Part shown: positions 29,349-37,384 of the stretch, piece by piece
Position numbering within the stretch: the first letter of the stretch is position 1
Layout of the letters: every line of letters begins with the position of its first letter
DNA from: Rosettibacter firmus
GTDB lineage: Bacteria > Bacteroidota > Ignavibacteria > Ignavibacteriales > Melioribacteraceae
Length of the DNA stretch: 64,000 nt
NCBI RefSeq assembly: GCF_036860695.1
Contig: NZ_JAYKGJ010000005.1
Coordinates: 88,642 to 152,641, forward strand
Direction of reading: 5' to 3'
Program-made: the position numbers and the translations under genes
The notes under the pieces: generated by a model
Told to the model about the DNA's origin: nothing
Database searches by the model: none
What the model saw: the letters and a program-made list of their open reading frames with translations, nothing else

Positions 29349-29633
29349 ATGGCAGTAGCAAATCCAGTAGAACTTTCAGTATATATTGTTTCAATGGCAG
29401 CTTCAGCACGCGCAGCTCAAGCTATTATGAGTACAGGCGCTGATCCAATGGCAATAAAAGAATTTACTTTTAAAGTAAATATTTCTGCTGATTTTTCAGT
29501 ACAAAGTGAAACTAATATTTCACTAAATATCTGGCGATTAAGCATTAAAGAAAAAATTACAGTTGATTATAAAAGTCATTGGGGACTTGAAATTAGTTGC
29601 ACAATCGTACCTGTAGTAACTTTGGAAGGATAA
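29349..29633 (+). CDS. Hypothetical small protein paired with a Trypco2-like protein
   Basis: This 94-aa protein has a strong AAGGAGGG ribosome site. A short hydrophobic/Ala-rich helix (VSMAASARAAQAIMSTG) is followed by repeated strands (FTFKVNISADFSV, SLNIWRLSIKEKITVDYKS, LEISCTIVPV). I do not recognise the family. The layout, an N-terminal helix and then an all-beta part ending in xTIxPV, resembles its neighbour 11 bp downstream, so the two may be distant paralogues acting together. No signal peptide is evident. Confidence 0.65.
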   Translation: MAVANPVELSVYIVSMAASARAAQAIMSTGADPMAIKEFTFKVNISADFSVQSETNISLNIWRLSIKEKITVDYKSHWGLEISCTIVPVVTLEG

Positions 29634-29644
29634 AATGAGGTCAT

Positions 29645-29959
29645 ATGGCAGTTAAAAAAGAAGAAGAATTTATTGGATTTGAAAAAGTAGTTGAATTACT
29701 TTCAAATTCTCTTGCAAGAGCTAATCAAGTTATTTCTGAAGAAGCTAAGAAATCAAAAGAGGGTTTAGCTTTTGTAGCAACTGAAGTTTCTGTAACATTT
29801 CCAGCTGAATTTAAAGTTATGGAAAATAAACCACTCTTACGTTTTGTTAGTATTCAGCAGCAAGCTATGATCTCTGAAAAGAAAAAGCCTAATGAAATTA
29901 AGCAAGAAACAAAAAATATTGCAACTATTACTATTAATTTACGTCCAGTTCCAATTTGA
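29645..29959 (+). CDS. Trypco2-like small protein
   Basis: This is a 104-aa protein with an N-terminal helix (IGFEKVVELLSNSLARANQV), a strand pair (FVATEVSVTFPAEFKVM) and a final strand IATITINLRPVPI. This order (LxxLIxxLxxxL helix, VxxVxxxxxF, T-x-TxTxxLxPV) recalls the trypsin-co-occurring domain 2 described in bacterial conflict-type systems, where it accompanies trypsin-like or CHAT peptidase modules. No peptidase or NTPase is adjacent here, so the link is tentative. The start sits in ATGAGGTCATATG, a 13-bp string also found at the ilvD start. Confidence 0.55.
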   Translation: MAVKKEEEFIGFEKVVELLSNSLARANQVISEEAKKSKEGLAFVATEVSVTFPAEFKVMENKPLLRFVSIQQQAMISEKKKPNEIKQETKNIATITINLRPVPI

Positions 29960-29983
29960 AAAATTCTTATAAAGTAATATATA

Positions 29984-30610
29984 ATGAAAACAAAAATACT
30001 TATTGTATTGTTATTTTTGTTCACTTTAACATCAGCACAATCAGTTACAAATTATGGAATTAAAATCGGGGTTACCTTTTCAAAAGCAGTAGATATCGAT
30101 ATTAAAAATTATTACTGGAATTTATATAGAAATGCCAGAATTGGTAGTAATTACGGTTTCTTTGCACAAATATTTAAAACTGATAATATCAGCTTTGTAG
30201 CTGAAATGGGTTATAAACAAATTGGTGCTGAAGATAAAATCCCTGTTACAACATCAGAAAATCCAGATGGTACTGGAGAATTTATTACACTGGATCATGC
30301 ATATGATTTTTTAGTCTTTCAAATATCCTTTCAACCTGAATATGAAATGCAAGCAGTTAAATTTTATGGAATTTTTGCTCCTACTTTTAATTATATGATA
30401 GGAAATAGAGATCAACTTATAATGAATAGATACGTAAAGAAATTTTTAATAGGGTACAATCTGGGAATTGGGATTCAACCTAAAACTTTTTTAAATGGTA
30501 AACTCTTTTTAGAAGTTAATTACAATGGTTTCTTTTCCAAAGTTGTTTCAAACGATTTTGTTAGTATGAAATTTAGTTCGTTTCAGATTAGTATCGGGAA
30601 TTATTTTTAG
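29984..30610 (+). CDS. Outer-membrane beta-barrel family protein
   Basis: This 208-aa protein has a signal peptide (MKTKILIVLLFLFTLTSA) followed by about eight amphipathic strands, with aromatic ends and YGIKIGVTFSKAV at the start of the mature protein, as in PorT/OMP_b-brl_2-like barrels. It ends in Phe (ISIGNYF), typical for BAM substrates. It is 24 bp after the Trypco2-like gene, so possibly cotranscribed. Ligand or role unknown. Confidence 0.75.
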   Translation: MKTKILIVLLFLFTLTSAQSVTNYGIKIGVTFSKAVDIDIKNYYWNLYRNARIGSNYGFFAQIFKTDNISFVAEMGYKQIGAEDKIPVTTSENPDGTGEFITLDHAYDFLVFQISFQPEYEMQAVKFYGIFAPTFNYMIGNRDQLIMNRYVKKFLIGYNLGIGIQPKTFLNGKLFLEVNYNGFFSKVVSNDFVSMKFSSFQISIGNYF

Positions 30611-30668
30611 TTATTTTGATTTTACATTAAGTAATTTTTTATATGTAACATAAAAATGGAGTAAAGTT

Positions 30669-31289
30669 ATGAAAAAATTATTTTTTTTAACTTTATTGCA
30701 TTTGTTTTTAGTAGCACAAGTTTTATCGCAGCCTAAATATTCAATTCAAATTAATGGTGGATTACTGATGCCCAACAGTAATGATAAAGGATTAACAGCA
30801 AATATACAGTTAAATTATTTATTAGGAGAATCTGTTTATTTGTATTTTAATTCTGGAATATCAAGCTGGGATAAAAATATAATATCGTACGCAACTGGTA
30901 ATCGGTTGCCTTATACTTCTTACTCAGAAGATGATCATTTATTAATTTATTTTTATACAGGAATACAAAAGAATTTAAAATCGGTTAAGACTTTTAATAT
31001 ATATTTTACAGTCGATGTGGGTTATAATTATTTAAAGTATAATAAGTATAAAAATATAATATTAATAGACGAGGATACAAAAGAATTAATAAAATTTGAT
31101 ATAGAACCAGGTTCTGGTAGGAGAGAAAGTAAAAATCTTATTGGAGCAGGCATAGGAATAGGTATTAATAATATGATGTCAGAAAATTTCGGGATATCTG
31201 TTAGTGGAAAAATGAATAATTTATTTTACTTACTTAAAGAGCCAAAAACTCAATATTCTATTATGGTTAGTTTTATTTTTAAGATATAA
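30669..31289 (+). CDS. Outer-membrane beta-barrel family protein
   Basis: This is a 206-aa protein with a signal peptide (ending ~residue 20, VAQVLSQ) and alternating strands such as YSIQINGGLLMPNSNDKGL, with IGAGIGIGINNM in the middle and a C-terminal YSIMVSFIFKI. The topology is like small OmpW/OMP_b-brl barrels of Bacteroidota. It follows another small barrel gene by 58 bp and may be a diverged duplicate. It converges on the lexA-linked 138-aa gene with a short gap and no clear terminator. Confidence 0.7.
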   Translation: MKKLFFLTLLHLFLVAQVLSQPKYSIQINGGLLMPNSNDKGLTANIQLNYLLGESVYLYFNSGISSWDKNIISYATGNRLPYTSYSEDDHLLIYFYTGIQKNLKSVKTFNIYFTVDVGYNYLKYNKYKNIILIDEDTKELIKFDIEPGSGRRESKNLIGAGIGIGINNMMSENFGISVSGKMNNLFYLLKEPKTQYSIMVSFIFKI

Positions 31290-31343
31290 TGAAATAGGGG
31301 AAAAGAGTTATATAATTCATAAAAAAAATTGATTTATTCATCT

Positions 31344-31760
31344 TCATCTATCATCTTCATCTATTATAGGGACTAATTTAATTTTGTTTTTAACTTCATC
31401 ATCAAGTAAATTGATAATCATATCTGCCTGAAGAATCTTATTGGCTGGAACACCAACAAATAATGTTACTTTACTATTTGACTTTGTTTTTAGATTTGCA
31501 AGTTTATTTAATCGTGATAAAAGTTGTGGGTCATCAAGATCTTTATCAGAAAGTGTTATTCCAATTGCGATTTTCTTTCTATACTTTGATTTAAAATATA
31601 CTGGTTCAGTAATACTTGCAACTACATCAATATCCCAACCATTTATTGAAGGTGGCTTTGGAAGATATTTACTATACTTTCTACTTAAAGTCATATATCC
31701 ACGACTCAGTAGATGATCAACCAATCTCTCAACTCTAATTTTTTCTTTTTCTAATTTCAT
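31344..31760 (-). CDS. Uncharacterised 138-aa protein in the lexA operon
   Basis: I do not recognise this family with confidence. An N-terminal helix (VERLVDHLLSRGYMTLSRK) is followed by INGWDIDVVAS and KKIAIGITLSDKD, then KVTLFVGVPANKILQADMIINLL. The order helix, D-x-D-VVA strand, K-x-AIxIxL strand is reminiscent of PD-(D/E)xK nuclease-like folds, but the expected (E/Q)xK is not present, so a nuclease function is not supported. Its start is 2 bp after the WYL-like gene's stop. The stop lies in a 13-bp tandem duplication (31338-31363), which may have altered the last residues. Confidence 0.6.
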   Translation of the reverse strand: MKLEKEKIRVERLVDHLLSRGYMTLSRKYSKYLPKPPSINGWDIDVVASITEPVYFKSKYRKKIAIGITLSDKDLDDPQLLSRLNKLANLKTKSNSKVTLFVGVPANKILQADMIINLLDDEVKNKIKLVPIIDEDDR

Positions 31761-31762
31761 TT

Positions 31763-32011
31763 CTAATTAATTAATGGTGTTATTGAAATTACTGGCGAAA
31801 ATTTTTGATAATTAAGTGTTTTGATGTTCGATATTTTTTTATACTCAAAACATTTTATTTCGTTTGTTCCAAATACTTTTCCATAGAGTACTTTCTTACC
31901 ATTTTTGTTTTTTGAAACATAAAGTGGTTCTACGATAAATTCTTTTAAGCCATATAAAAATTTTATTCTATTTCTATTATGAATTGCTGATTTAAAAATT
32001 ACTGTTTTCAT
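31763..32011 (-). CDS. Stand-alone WYL-like domain protein
   Basis: This is an 82-aa protein from the ATG at 32011, chosen because GGAG lies 8 bp upstream; an earlier frame start at 32050 would overlap lexA. The pattern AIHNRNRIKFLYGLKEFIVE, PLYVSKNKNGKKVLYGKV and a later CFEYKKISNI resembles the WYL fold (I.F.Y..., VEPL..., LYG..., F...I), which senses ligands or nucleic acid in many defence and DNA-damage regulators. It lacks any DNA-binding domain. It is 13 bp after lexA and probably SOS-controlled. The family call is by eye. Confidence 0.55.
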   Translation of the reverse strand: MKTVIFKSAIHNRNRIKFLYGLKEFIVEPLYVSKNKNGKKVLYGKVFGTNEIKCFEYKKISNIKTLNYQKFSPVISITPLIN

Positions 32012-32024
32012 AATTACTCCAATT

Positions 32025-32654
32025 TTAACTATAACTTCTGAAAACACCAATTACTTTTCCTATTATCGAAAAGTCATCGGTATTTTCAACAAGTATTGGT
32101 TTATAATTTTCATTTTCTGGTACGAGGTAAATTCTGCCATTTTCAATAACAAATCTTTTCATAGTTGCTTCGTCTCCCAGTAAGGCTATTATGATATCAC
32201 CATTTTGTGCTTCCCTTTGAGGTTGTACAATTACTAAATCTCCTTCAAGTATACCTGCGTTTTTCATACTATCGCCACGCACCTTTAAGCCAAAGCATTC
32301 ATTACGATTTCCAATTAAATTTTTGTCGATTGAAAGATTGCCTTCAATATTTTCTTCTGCCAGCAACGGAATACCAGCAGCTACTCGTCCAACAATTGGA
32401 ATTTCAACAATATTTTGTTCTTCTGTTGGTGTATTATTTACAACTAAAGATAATGTTCTACTGGCTCTTGACTCATTACTTAAATAACCTTTTTTAATTA
32501 ATGCATCGATATGACGCTTTACACCAAATGTACTTGAAATATTGAATTTTTTCCCGATCTCTCGATAAGTGGGTGGATAACCATTAAAATCCACATAGTC
32601 TTGAATGAAATCGAGGATTTCTTTCTGGCGTTGTGTGATTTTTTGGTTTTTCAT
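32025..32654 (-). CDS. lexA: LexA repressor
   Basis: This is a 209-aa protein from the ATG at 32654, preceded by GAG and giving MKNQKITQRQKEILDFI, the family N-terminus; an ATG 12 bp upstream lies within an operator-like half box. The winged-helix DNA-binding domain (PPTYREIGKKFNISSTFGVKRHIDALIKKGYL) is joined to the S24 autoprotease domain: cleavage site AAG in VGRVAAGIPL, catalytic Ser in GDSMKNAGI, catalytic Lys in ATMKRF. RecA-stimulated self-cleavage should derepress the SOS regulon. The promoter carries its own operator. Two small genes follow closely. Confidence 0.97.
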   Translation of the reverse strand: MKNQKITQRQKEILDFIQDYVDFNGYPPTYREIGKKFNISSTFGVKRHIDALIKKGYLSNESRASRTLSLVVNNTPTEEQNIVEIPIVGRVAAGIPLLAEENIEGNLSIDKNLIGNRNECFGLKVRGDSMKNAGILEGDLVIVQPQREAQNGDIIIALLGDEATMKRFVIENGRIYLVPENENYKPILVENTDDFSIIGKVIGVFRSYS

Positions 32655-32660
32655 AATAGT

Positions 32661-32698
32661 GCTCATTTGTTCACTGTTAATATAGTGAACAAATGTTC
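32661..32698. promoter_or_regulatory. Two LexA-type boxes forming a long inverted repeat
   Basis: CATTTGTTCACT (32664-32675) and AGTGAACAAATG (32684-32695) form a perfect 12-bp inverted repeat. The outer box is GAACAAATGTTC (32687-32698); the inner one is GAACAAATGAGC on the minus strand (32672-32661), a degenerate box. Two LexA dimers could bind cooperatively, one over the promoter and one near the start codon. Confidence 0.65.
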
Positions 32699-32707
32699 AG
32701 GTGTCAA
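32679..32707 (-). promoter_or_regulatory. lexA promoter with SOS operator in the spacer
   Basis: On the minus strand TTGACA (32707-32702) and TATATT (32684-32679) are separated by 17 bp. The palindrome GAACAAATGTTC (32687-32698), of the GAAC-N4-GTTC type known from Gram-positive-like SOS boxes, lies within the spacer. LexA binding there would block RNA polymerase: autoregulation. Confidence 0.88.
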
Positions 32708-32786
32708 GTAAATTTTTAATTGGTAGGAATTTTTTAATTAAATGGGATTCAGTTTTTTAAGAATTTATTTTAGAATGCAGGCTTAT

Positions 32787-32816
32787 AAAAAAAGTCGTAG
32801 CATAATTTGCTACGAC
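32787..32816 (-). terminator. Rho-independent terminator after ilvE
   Basis: GTCGTAGCA (32794-32802) and TGCTACGAC (32808-32816) form a perfect 9-bp stem with a TAATT loop. On the minus strand it is followed by a run of seven T. It lies 28 bp past the ilvE stop. Confidence 0.92.
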
Positions 32817-32843
32817 TACGTATTTAAATTTTATTTTAGAAAA

Positions 32844-33956
32844 TTAATCTACATACGTAATCCATCCATATCTATCTTCTATTTTACCATATTGAATTCC
32901 AGTAAGCTCTTCATAAAGTTTAGTTGCCAGCTCGCCGGGTTTTGTATCGTTAAATTGTAAAATTTTATCATTGTATTTTAATCGACTAACAGAAGAAATA
33001 ACAGCTGCAGTTCCAGTGCCAAATATTTCTAATAATTTCCCATTATTATAAGCATCAATAACTTCATGAATAGAGATAAGTCGTTCTGTTACATTATATC
33101 CCCAATCTTTCAACAATTGAATAACAGACATTCTTGTTATTCCAGGTAAAATTGAACCGCTGAGCATGGGTGTAGCAACTTCATCTTTAAATCTTACAAA
33201 TATATTCATAGCACCTACTTCTTCAATGTAATTTTGTTCTATTGCATCTAGCCAGAGTACCTGAGAATAACCTTCATCTTTAGCTTCGGATTGTGCTAAT
33301 AGTCCTGCAGCATAATTACCTGCAGCTTTGCAATCACCTGTTCCTTTTCTTACAGCACGAACATATTTATCTGTAACCATAATTGGTACTGGCAGGAATC
33401 CTTCGGGATAGTATGGACCAACTGGACTTAAAATTATCATAAACTTATAATTATTCGAAGCTCGAACACCAAAACATGGTTCAGTAGCAATTATAAAAGG
33501 TCTAATATAAAGTGAATAACCGGGTTTTGAAGGAATCCAGTCTTTATCGATTCTTACAAGTTCTTTGATAGCTTTTAATGCAAGTTCAGGTTCAACTTCT
33601 GGAATGCATAATCTTCTTGCAGAACGATTCAATCTTTTTACATTTTCTTCCGGTCTGAATAAAGCAATTTTTCCGTTGACTTGTTTATAAGCTTTTAATC
33701 CTTCGAATATTGCCTGTCCATAATGAAAGACCATTGCAGCTGGACTTATACTTAAATCATGAAATTTTTTTATTGTAGGTTTCTGCCAACCACCGTTTGA
33801 TTCATCATAATCCATCTCGAAAATGTGGTCGGTAAAAATTTTACCAAAGACAAGATTTTCCGGAAGCTCAACTTTTGATTTTCGTTCAACTTTTTCAATA
33901 ATAAAATCTTCCATTTTGTTCACCATCATTGTTTGATATATATTTTTTTTCTGCAA
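32844..33956 (-). CDS. ilvE: Branched-chain amino acid aminotransferase
   Basis: This is a protein of up to 370 aa, fold-type IV PLP enzyme, BCAT type II length. It catalyses the last transamination to Val, Leu and Ile. Visible motifs are FHYGQAIFEGLKAYK near residue 80, the PLP-lysine region GTGDCKAAGNYAAG near 215, and LPGITRMSVIQLL followed by EIFGTGTAAVISSV for phosphate binding. The first ~14 residues vary between start choices (33956, or internal ATGs at 33926, 33923 and 33914). It completes the pathway encoded at 51-62 kb but is transcribed separately with its own terminator. Confidence 0.95.
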   Translation of the reverse strand: MQKKNIYQTMMVNKMEDFIIEKVERKSKVELPENLVFGKIFTDHIFEMDYDESNGGWQKPTIKKFHDLSISPAAMVFHYGQAIFEGLKAYKQVNGKIALFRPEENVKRLNRSARRLCIPEVEPELALKAIKELVRIDKDWIPSKPGYSLYIRPFIIATEPCFGVRASNNYKFMIILSPVGPYYPEGFLPVPIMVTDKYVRAVRKGTGDCKAAGNYAAGLLAQSEAKDEGYSQVLWLDAIEQNYIEEVGAMNIFVRFKDEVATPMLSGSILPGITRMSVIQLLKDWGYNVTERLISIHEVIDAYNNGKLLEIFGTGTAAVISSVSRLKYNDKILQFNDTKPGELATKLYEELTGIQYGKIEDRYGWITYVD

Positions 33957-34034
33957 TATATATGAAATTAATTAGTAATTGGCAATAAGAAAAGTTTTTA
34001 ATTAATTTAAAAAACAAAAAGGATTTAAAATGAA

Positions 34035-34871
34035 ATGTTATTTAAACGCGTAGGTTTAGCTTTTACATTTTCTCCAAATGCATTTGCACTTTTAAGAATT
34101 GCATTGAGATTAAAAAAATTATTTAATTCTGATTTTTTTATTATTCATGCTGGAGAAGATACATTAGAATATCGTACAAAAATTTCTCAAATGATTCAAA
34201 GCAGTGAATTTTTTGACAATGATTATGAAATTATAATTAAAAAAGAAGAACCCGTAAAATTAATATCAGATGTTTGTAAAGAAAAAAATATTGATTTACT
34301 AATTTGTGGAGCTTTAGAAAAAGAAAGTATATTGAAATATTATCTTGGTTCGGTAGCAAGAAAATTAATGCATGAAGTTACAAGTTCTATTCTTGTAATT
34401 GTGAATCCTCAAAATATCATAAGTCCATTCAAAAAATTTTGTGTAAATATTGATTATTCTCAAGCGGGAGAGTATGCTGTAAAAAAAGCTTTTGAGTTTG
34501 CCAAACTGGAAAAAGCAGATGAATTTATACTTGTTCGAGAATTTCAAATCCCAGGTCTTGCAATTACAATCTATGATGGTGGTGAAGTTAATAAAACTGA
34601 GAAGACAAGAATTGAATATCAAAAAGAAGAAGAAGAAAAACTGAAAGTATTTTCTGATGAACTAAATCTTACAGGTTTGAACATAAAAAGAGTATGTCTT
34701 TATGGTAAACAGGGCTGGGAATTAAAACAATACGCAAAAGATTCTGCTAGCGATTTGCTTGTATTATCTTCGCCTCCTAAAAAATTAAAACTATTTGATA
34801 AATTATTTCAACATGATATTGAAATAATTTTGAATCAACTCCCCTGTTCATTATTAATTATTCGTTCCTGA
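34035..34871 (+). CDS. Tandem universal stress protein (two UspA domains)
   Basis: This is a 278-aa protein with two Usp domains (~1-140 and ~141-278). Each ends with the typical final strands: LLICGALEKES...SSILVIVNP for domain 1 and LLVLSSPPKKL...PCSLLIIRS for domain 2. The ATP-binding G-2x-G-9x-G(S/T) loops are degenerate, so nucleotide binding is uncertain. It is 9 bp upstream of a Kef-type antiporter, a recurring pairing in which Usp domains may regulate ion transport. Confidence 0.8.
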   Translation: MLFKRVGLAFTFSPNAFALLRIALRLKKLFNSDFFIIHAGEDTLEYRTKISQMIQSSEFFDNDYEIIIKKEEPVKLISDVCKEKNIDLLICGALEKESILKYYLGSVARKLMHEVTSSILVIVNPQNIISPFKKFCVNIDYSQAGEYAVKKAFEFAKLEKADEFILVREFQIPGLAITIYDGGEVNKTEKTRIEYQKEEEEKLKVFSDELNLTGLNIKRVCLYGKQGWELKQYAKDSASDLLVLSSPPKKLKLFDKLFQHDIEIILNQLPCSLLIIRS

Positions 34872-34880
34872 AGGATATTT

Positions 34881-36566
34881 ATGCAAATGTCTTCTAATGA
34901 AATAACAATCTTTTTGGTTAGTATAAGTATCATTCTACTTTTTGCAAGAGGGTTTGGAGAGTTATTAAGATTAATTAAACAACCTATTGTTATTGGAGAA
35001 ATAATAGCAGGAATATTTTTAGGACCAACAATTTTTGGTAAAATTTTTCCAGAGAGCTATAACCTTCTTTTTCACCAATCTCAAACAGTATCAATTGCAC
35101 TTCATGGATTAACAACTTTAGGAGTTGTAATGTTACTGTTGATAACAGGAATTGAAATAGATATATCATTAATGATTAAACAAGGGAAAAAACCATTTTT
35201 AATAAGTTTGTTTGGAGTTCTTTTTCCTTTCCTTATAGGTTTTTTTGCTTCTTACTTTTTTCCAAAAAATTTTGGCTTAATAAATTCTGAAATGCATCTT
35301 ATTTATTCTCTTTTCATAGGTACTGCTCTTTCAGTTACTGCTTTACCAGTTGTTGCCAGGACATTAATGGAATTAAACATTTTCAAGTCTGAAATAGGCT
35401 CTTCTATTATAACAGCTGCTATGTTAATCGATCTAATTGGCTGGCTGATTTTTTCTGTTTTACTGGGAATAATTGGGAAAACTCATTCACAAAATTTTGA
35501 AGTATATGAAATTATTGTATATCTAATTTTCTTTGCTTTAGCAGTATTCTTCTTATTCAGAAAATTATTTGATTATATTCTTGGCTTTTCAAATAAATAT
35601 CTCTCAAATCCAGGAGGCTTATTAAATATTATATTCATACTTGGATTTTTAGGTGCTGCATTTACTGAGTATATAGGAATTCATGCAATTTTTGGAGCAT
35701 TTATAGTTGGAATCGCAATAGGTGATTCAGGTTATTTAAAAGAAAATATTCGAGAGATTTTAAACCAATTTATAACGAATATTTTTGCTCCTCTGTTTTT
35801 TGTAACAGTAGGATTAAAAATAAACTTTATCGATAATTTCGATTTACTTCTTGTTATAATGTTTATTTCATTATCCATTGCAGGAAAAATTACTGGTGCT
35901 TTTCTGGGTGGATATTTATCTGGCTTCAACAAAAACGATTCATTTATTATTGCATTTGGTTTGAATGCACATGGTACAATTGAACTTATTCTTGGAACAA
36001 TAGCATATGAATCGGGATTGATAAACGAAAAAGTGTTTGTAGCTTTAATAATTATGGCAATAGTTACAACATTATCCAGTGCACCATTAATGAGTTTATT
36101 TATTAAAAAAGCACAAACAATCATAAAATTATCTAATTTGATAAAACCTGAGAACATTATTTTTACAGATATAAATGATAAAGAAGAACTGATAAAAATA
36201 CTTTGTAAAAATATTTCTCAATACAATGGGATTGATTTTCAAAATTTATTTAAACGTGTGCTTGAAAGAGAAAAACTAATTTCAACAGGACTTGAAAACT
36301 CAATTGCTATACCTCATGCAAGGCTTAAAATAAAGAAACCTTTAGCTGCGATTGCTATTCATAAACAGGGTCTGGATTTTGATTCTATTGATAAACTACC
36401 TGCAAAAATTATAATACTTTTAATTACACCAGAAGATAATCCGGAAATACAACTGGAACTCATTTCAGAAATTGCTATGAAGTTTGGTAATAAAAAAGTT
36501 GTAGAAGATTTAGTATCTGCAAAAGATTCTAAAGATGTAATTTATAAAATCAAACAACTTTATTAG
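34881..36566 (+). CDS. CPA2-type cation:proton antiporter fused to a PTS EIIA (type 2) domain
   Basis: This is a 561-aa protein. Residues ~1-410 form a Kef/NhaP-like CPA2 antiporter with about 12 membrane helices (LRLIKQPIVIGEIIAGIFLGP early, GAFIVGIAIGDSGY and FVTVGLKINF later). Residues ~420-561 form a fructose/nitrogen-type EIIA domain with the phosphorylatable His479 in IPHARLKIKKPL. The fusion suggests that ion exchange answers to phosphoenolpyruvate phosphotransfer state. No EI or HPr gene is in the window. Transported ion (Na+ or K+) is unknown. Confidence 0.88.
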   Translation: MQMSSNEITIFLVSISIILLFARGFGELLRLIKQPIVIGEIIAGIFLGPTIFGKIFPESYNLLFHQSQTVSIALHGLTTLGVVMLLLITGIEIDISLMIKQGKKPFLISLFGVLFPFLIGFFASYFFPKNFGLINSEMHLIYSLFIGTALSVTALPVVARTLMELNIFKSEIGSSIITAAMLIDLIGWLIFSVLLGIIGKTHSQNFEVYEIIVYLIFFALAVFFLFRKLFDYILGFSNKYLSNPGGLLNIIFILGFLGAAFTEYIGIHAIFGAFIVGIAIGDSGYLKENIREILNQFITNIFAPLFFVTVGLKINFIDNFDLLLVIMFISLSIAGKITGAFLGGYLSGFNKNDSFIIAFGLNAHGTIELILGTIAYESGLINEKVFVALIIMAIVTTLSSAPLMSLFIKKAQTIIKLSNLIKPENIIFTDINDKEELIKILCKNISQYNGIDFQNLFKRVLEREKLISTGLENSIAIPHARLKIKKPLAAIAIHKQGLDFDSIDKLPAKIIILLITPEDNPEIQLELISEIAMKFGNKKVVEDLVSAKDSKDVIYKIKQLY

Positions 36567-36591
36567 TTTTGTTAAAAAAATAATTTTATAT

Positions 36592-37365
36592 ATGATAGTT
36601 AATGTCGTACAAAAGATAGGCAAAAAAACAATAGACTTTTTACAGGAAAGTGGTCAGATATTTAAGTTAATGGGAGAAATTTTTTTCTATGCACCTTCCT
36701 TAGTTAAAGGACGTAGGAATTTCTTTTTTCAAATGGAACATATAGGAGTAAATTCTATCCCTCTTGTTTTTATAATTGCAATATTCACTGGAGCAGTATC
36801 AGCCTGGCAGGCAGCATATCAACTGAAAGGGCTCGCACCTCTATCTTTTTTAGGAGCTGCTACAAGTCGAGCAATTATAACTGAGTTAGGACCTGTTCTT
36901 ACTGCAATTGTAATTGCAGGTAGAGTAGGAGCTTCAATTGCTGCAGAGCTGGGTTCAATGAAAGTTACTGAACAAATTGATGCTTTAGAAACTATGGGAA
37001 TAAGTCCTGTTAGGTTTTTAGCTACACCAAGATTTTTTGCTGCTATTATTATGATGCCCATTCTTGTAATATTTGCTAATGTGATTGCAACAATTGGTGC
37101 ATACTTTATATCAAACTTTTTTTTGGGAGTTTCTTTTAATGTTTTTTTCGAATCTGTTAGAAGATATTTTGTATTTGGTGATTTTCTCTTTGGATTATTT
37201 AAAGGGATGGTATTTGGAGCAGTAACTTCACTTCTTGGATGTCATATTGGATTTAGAACAGAAGGAGGAGCCGAAGGCGTCGGATTATCTACAATTCGTT
37301 CTTTTGTTCTTAGTTCTGCCTGTATTTTAATTTTAGATTATTTTTTGTGGACAATAATTTTTTAA
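36592..37365 (+). CDS. mlaE: MlaE-type ABC transporter permease
   Basis: This is a 257-aa permease of the MlaE family, moving phospholipids between the membranes with an MlaF ATPase and an MCE protein (MlaD). Signatures are FTGAVSAWQAAYQLK, ELGPVLTAIVIAGRVGASIAAELGSMKVTEQIDALE and the C-terminal GCHIGFRTEGGAEGVG. Five membrane helices are predicted. The ATPase and MCE genes are not adjacent. Its start lacks a strong Shine-Dalgarno; it follows the antiporter by 25 bp. Confidence 0.9.
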   Translation: MIVNVVQKIGKKTIDFLQESGQIFKLMGEIFFYAPSLVKGRRNFFFQMEHIGVNSIPLVFIIAIFTGAVSAWQAAYQLKGLAPLSFLGAATSRAIITELGPVLTAIVIAGRVGASIAAELGSMKVTEQIDALETMGISPVRFLATPRFFAAIIMMPILVIFANVIATIGAYFISNFFLGVSFNVFFESVRRYFVFGDFLFGLFKGMVFGAVTSLLGCHIGFRTEGGAEGVGLSTIRSFVLSSACILILDYFLWTIIF

Positions 37366-37384
37366 TATAAAAAGTGAGAAAAGA

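Noticed and set aside
31344..31760. PD-(D/E)xK nuclease
   Set aside because: The strand order is suggestive, but the (E/Q)xK motif is absent; I describe it as uncharacterised.
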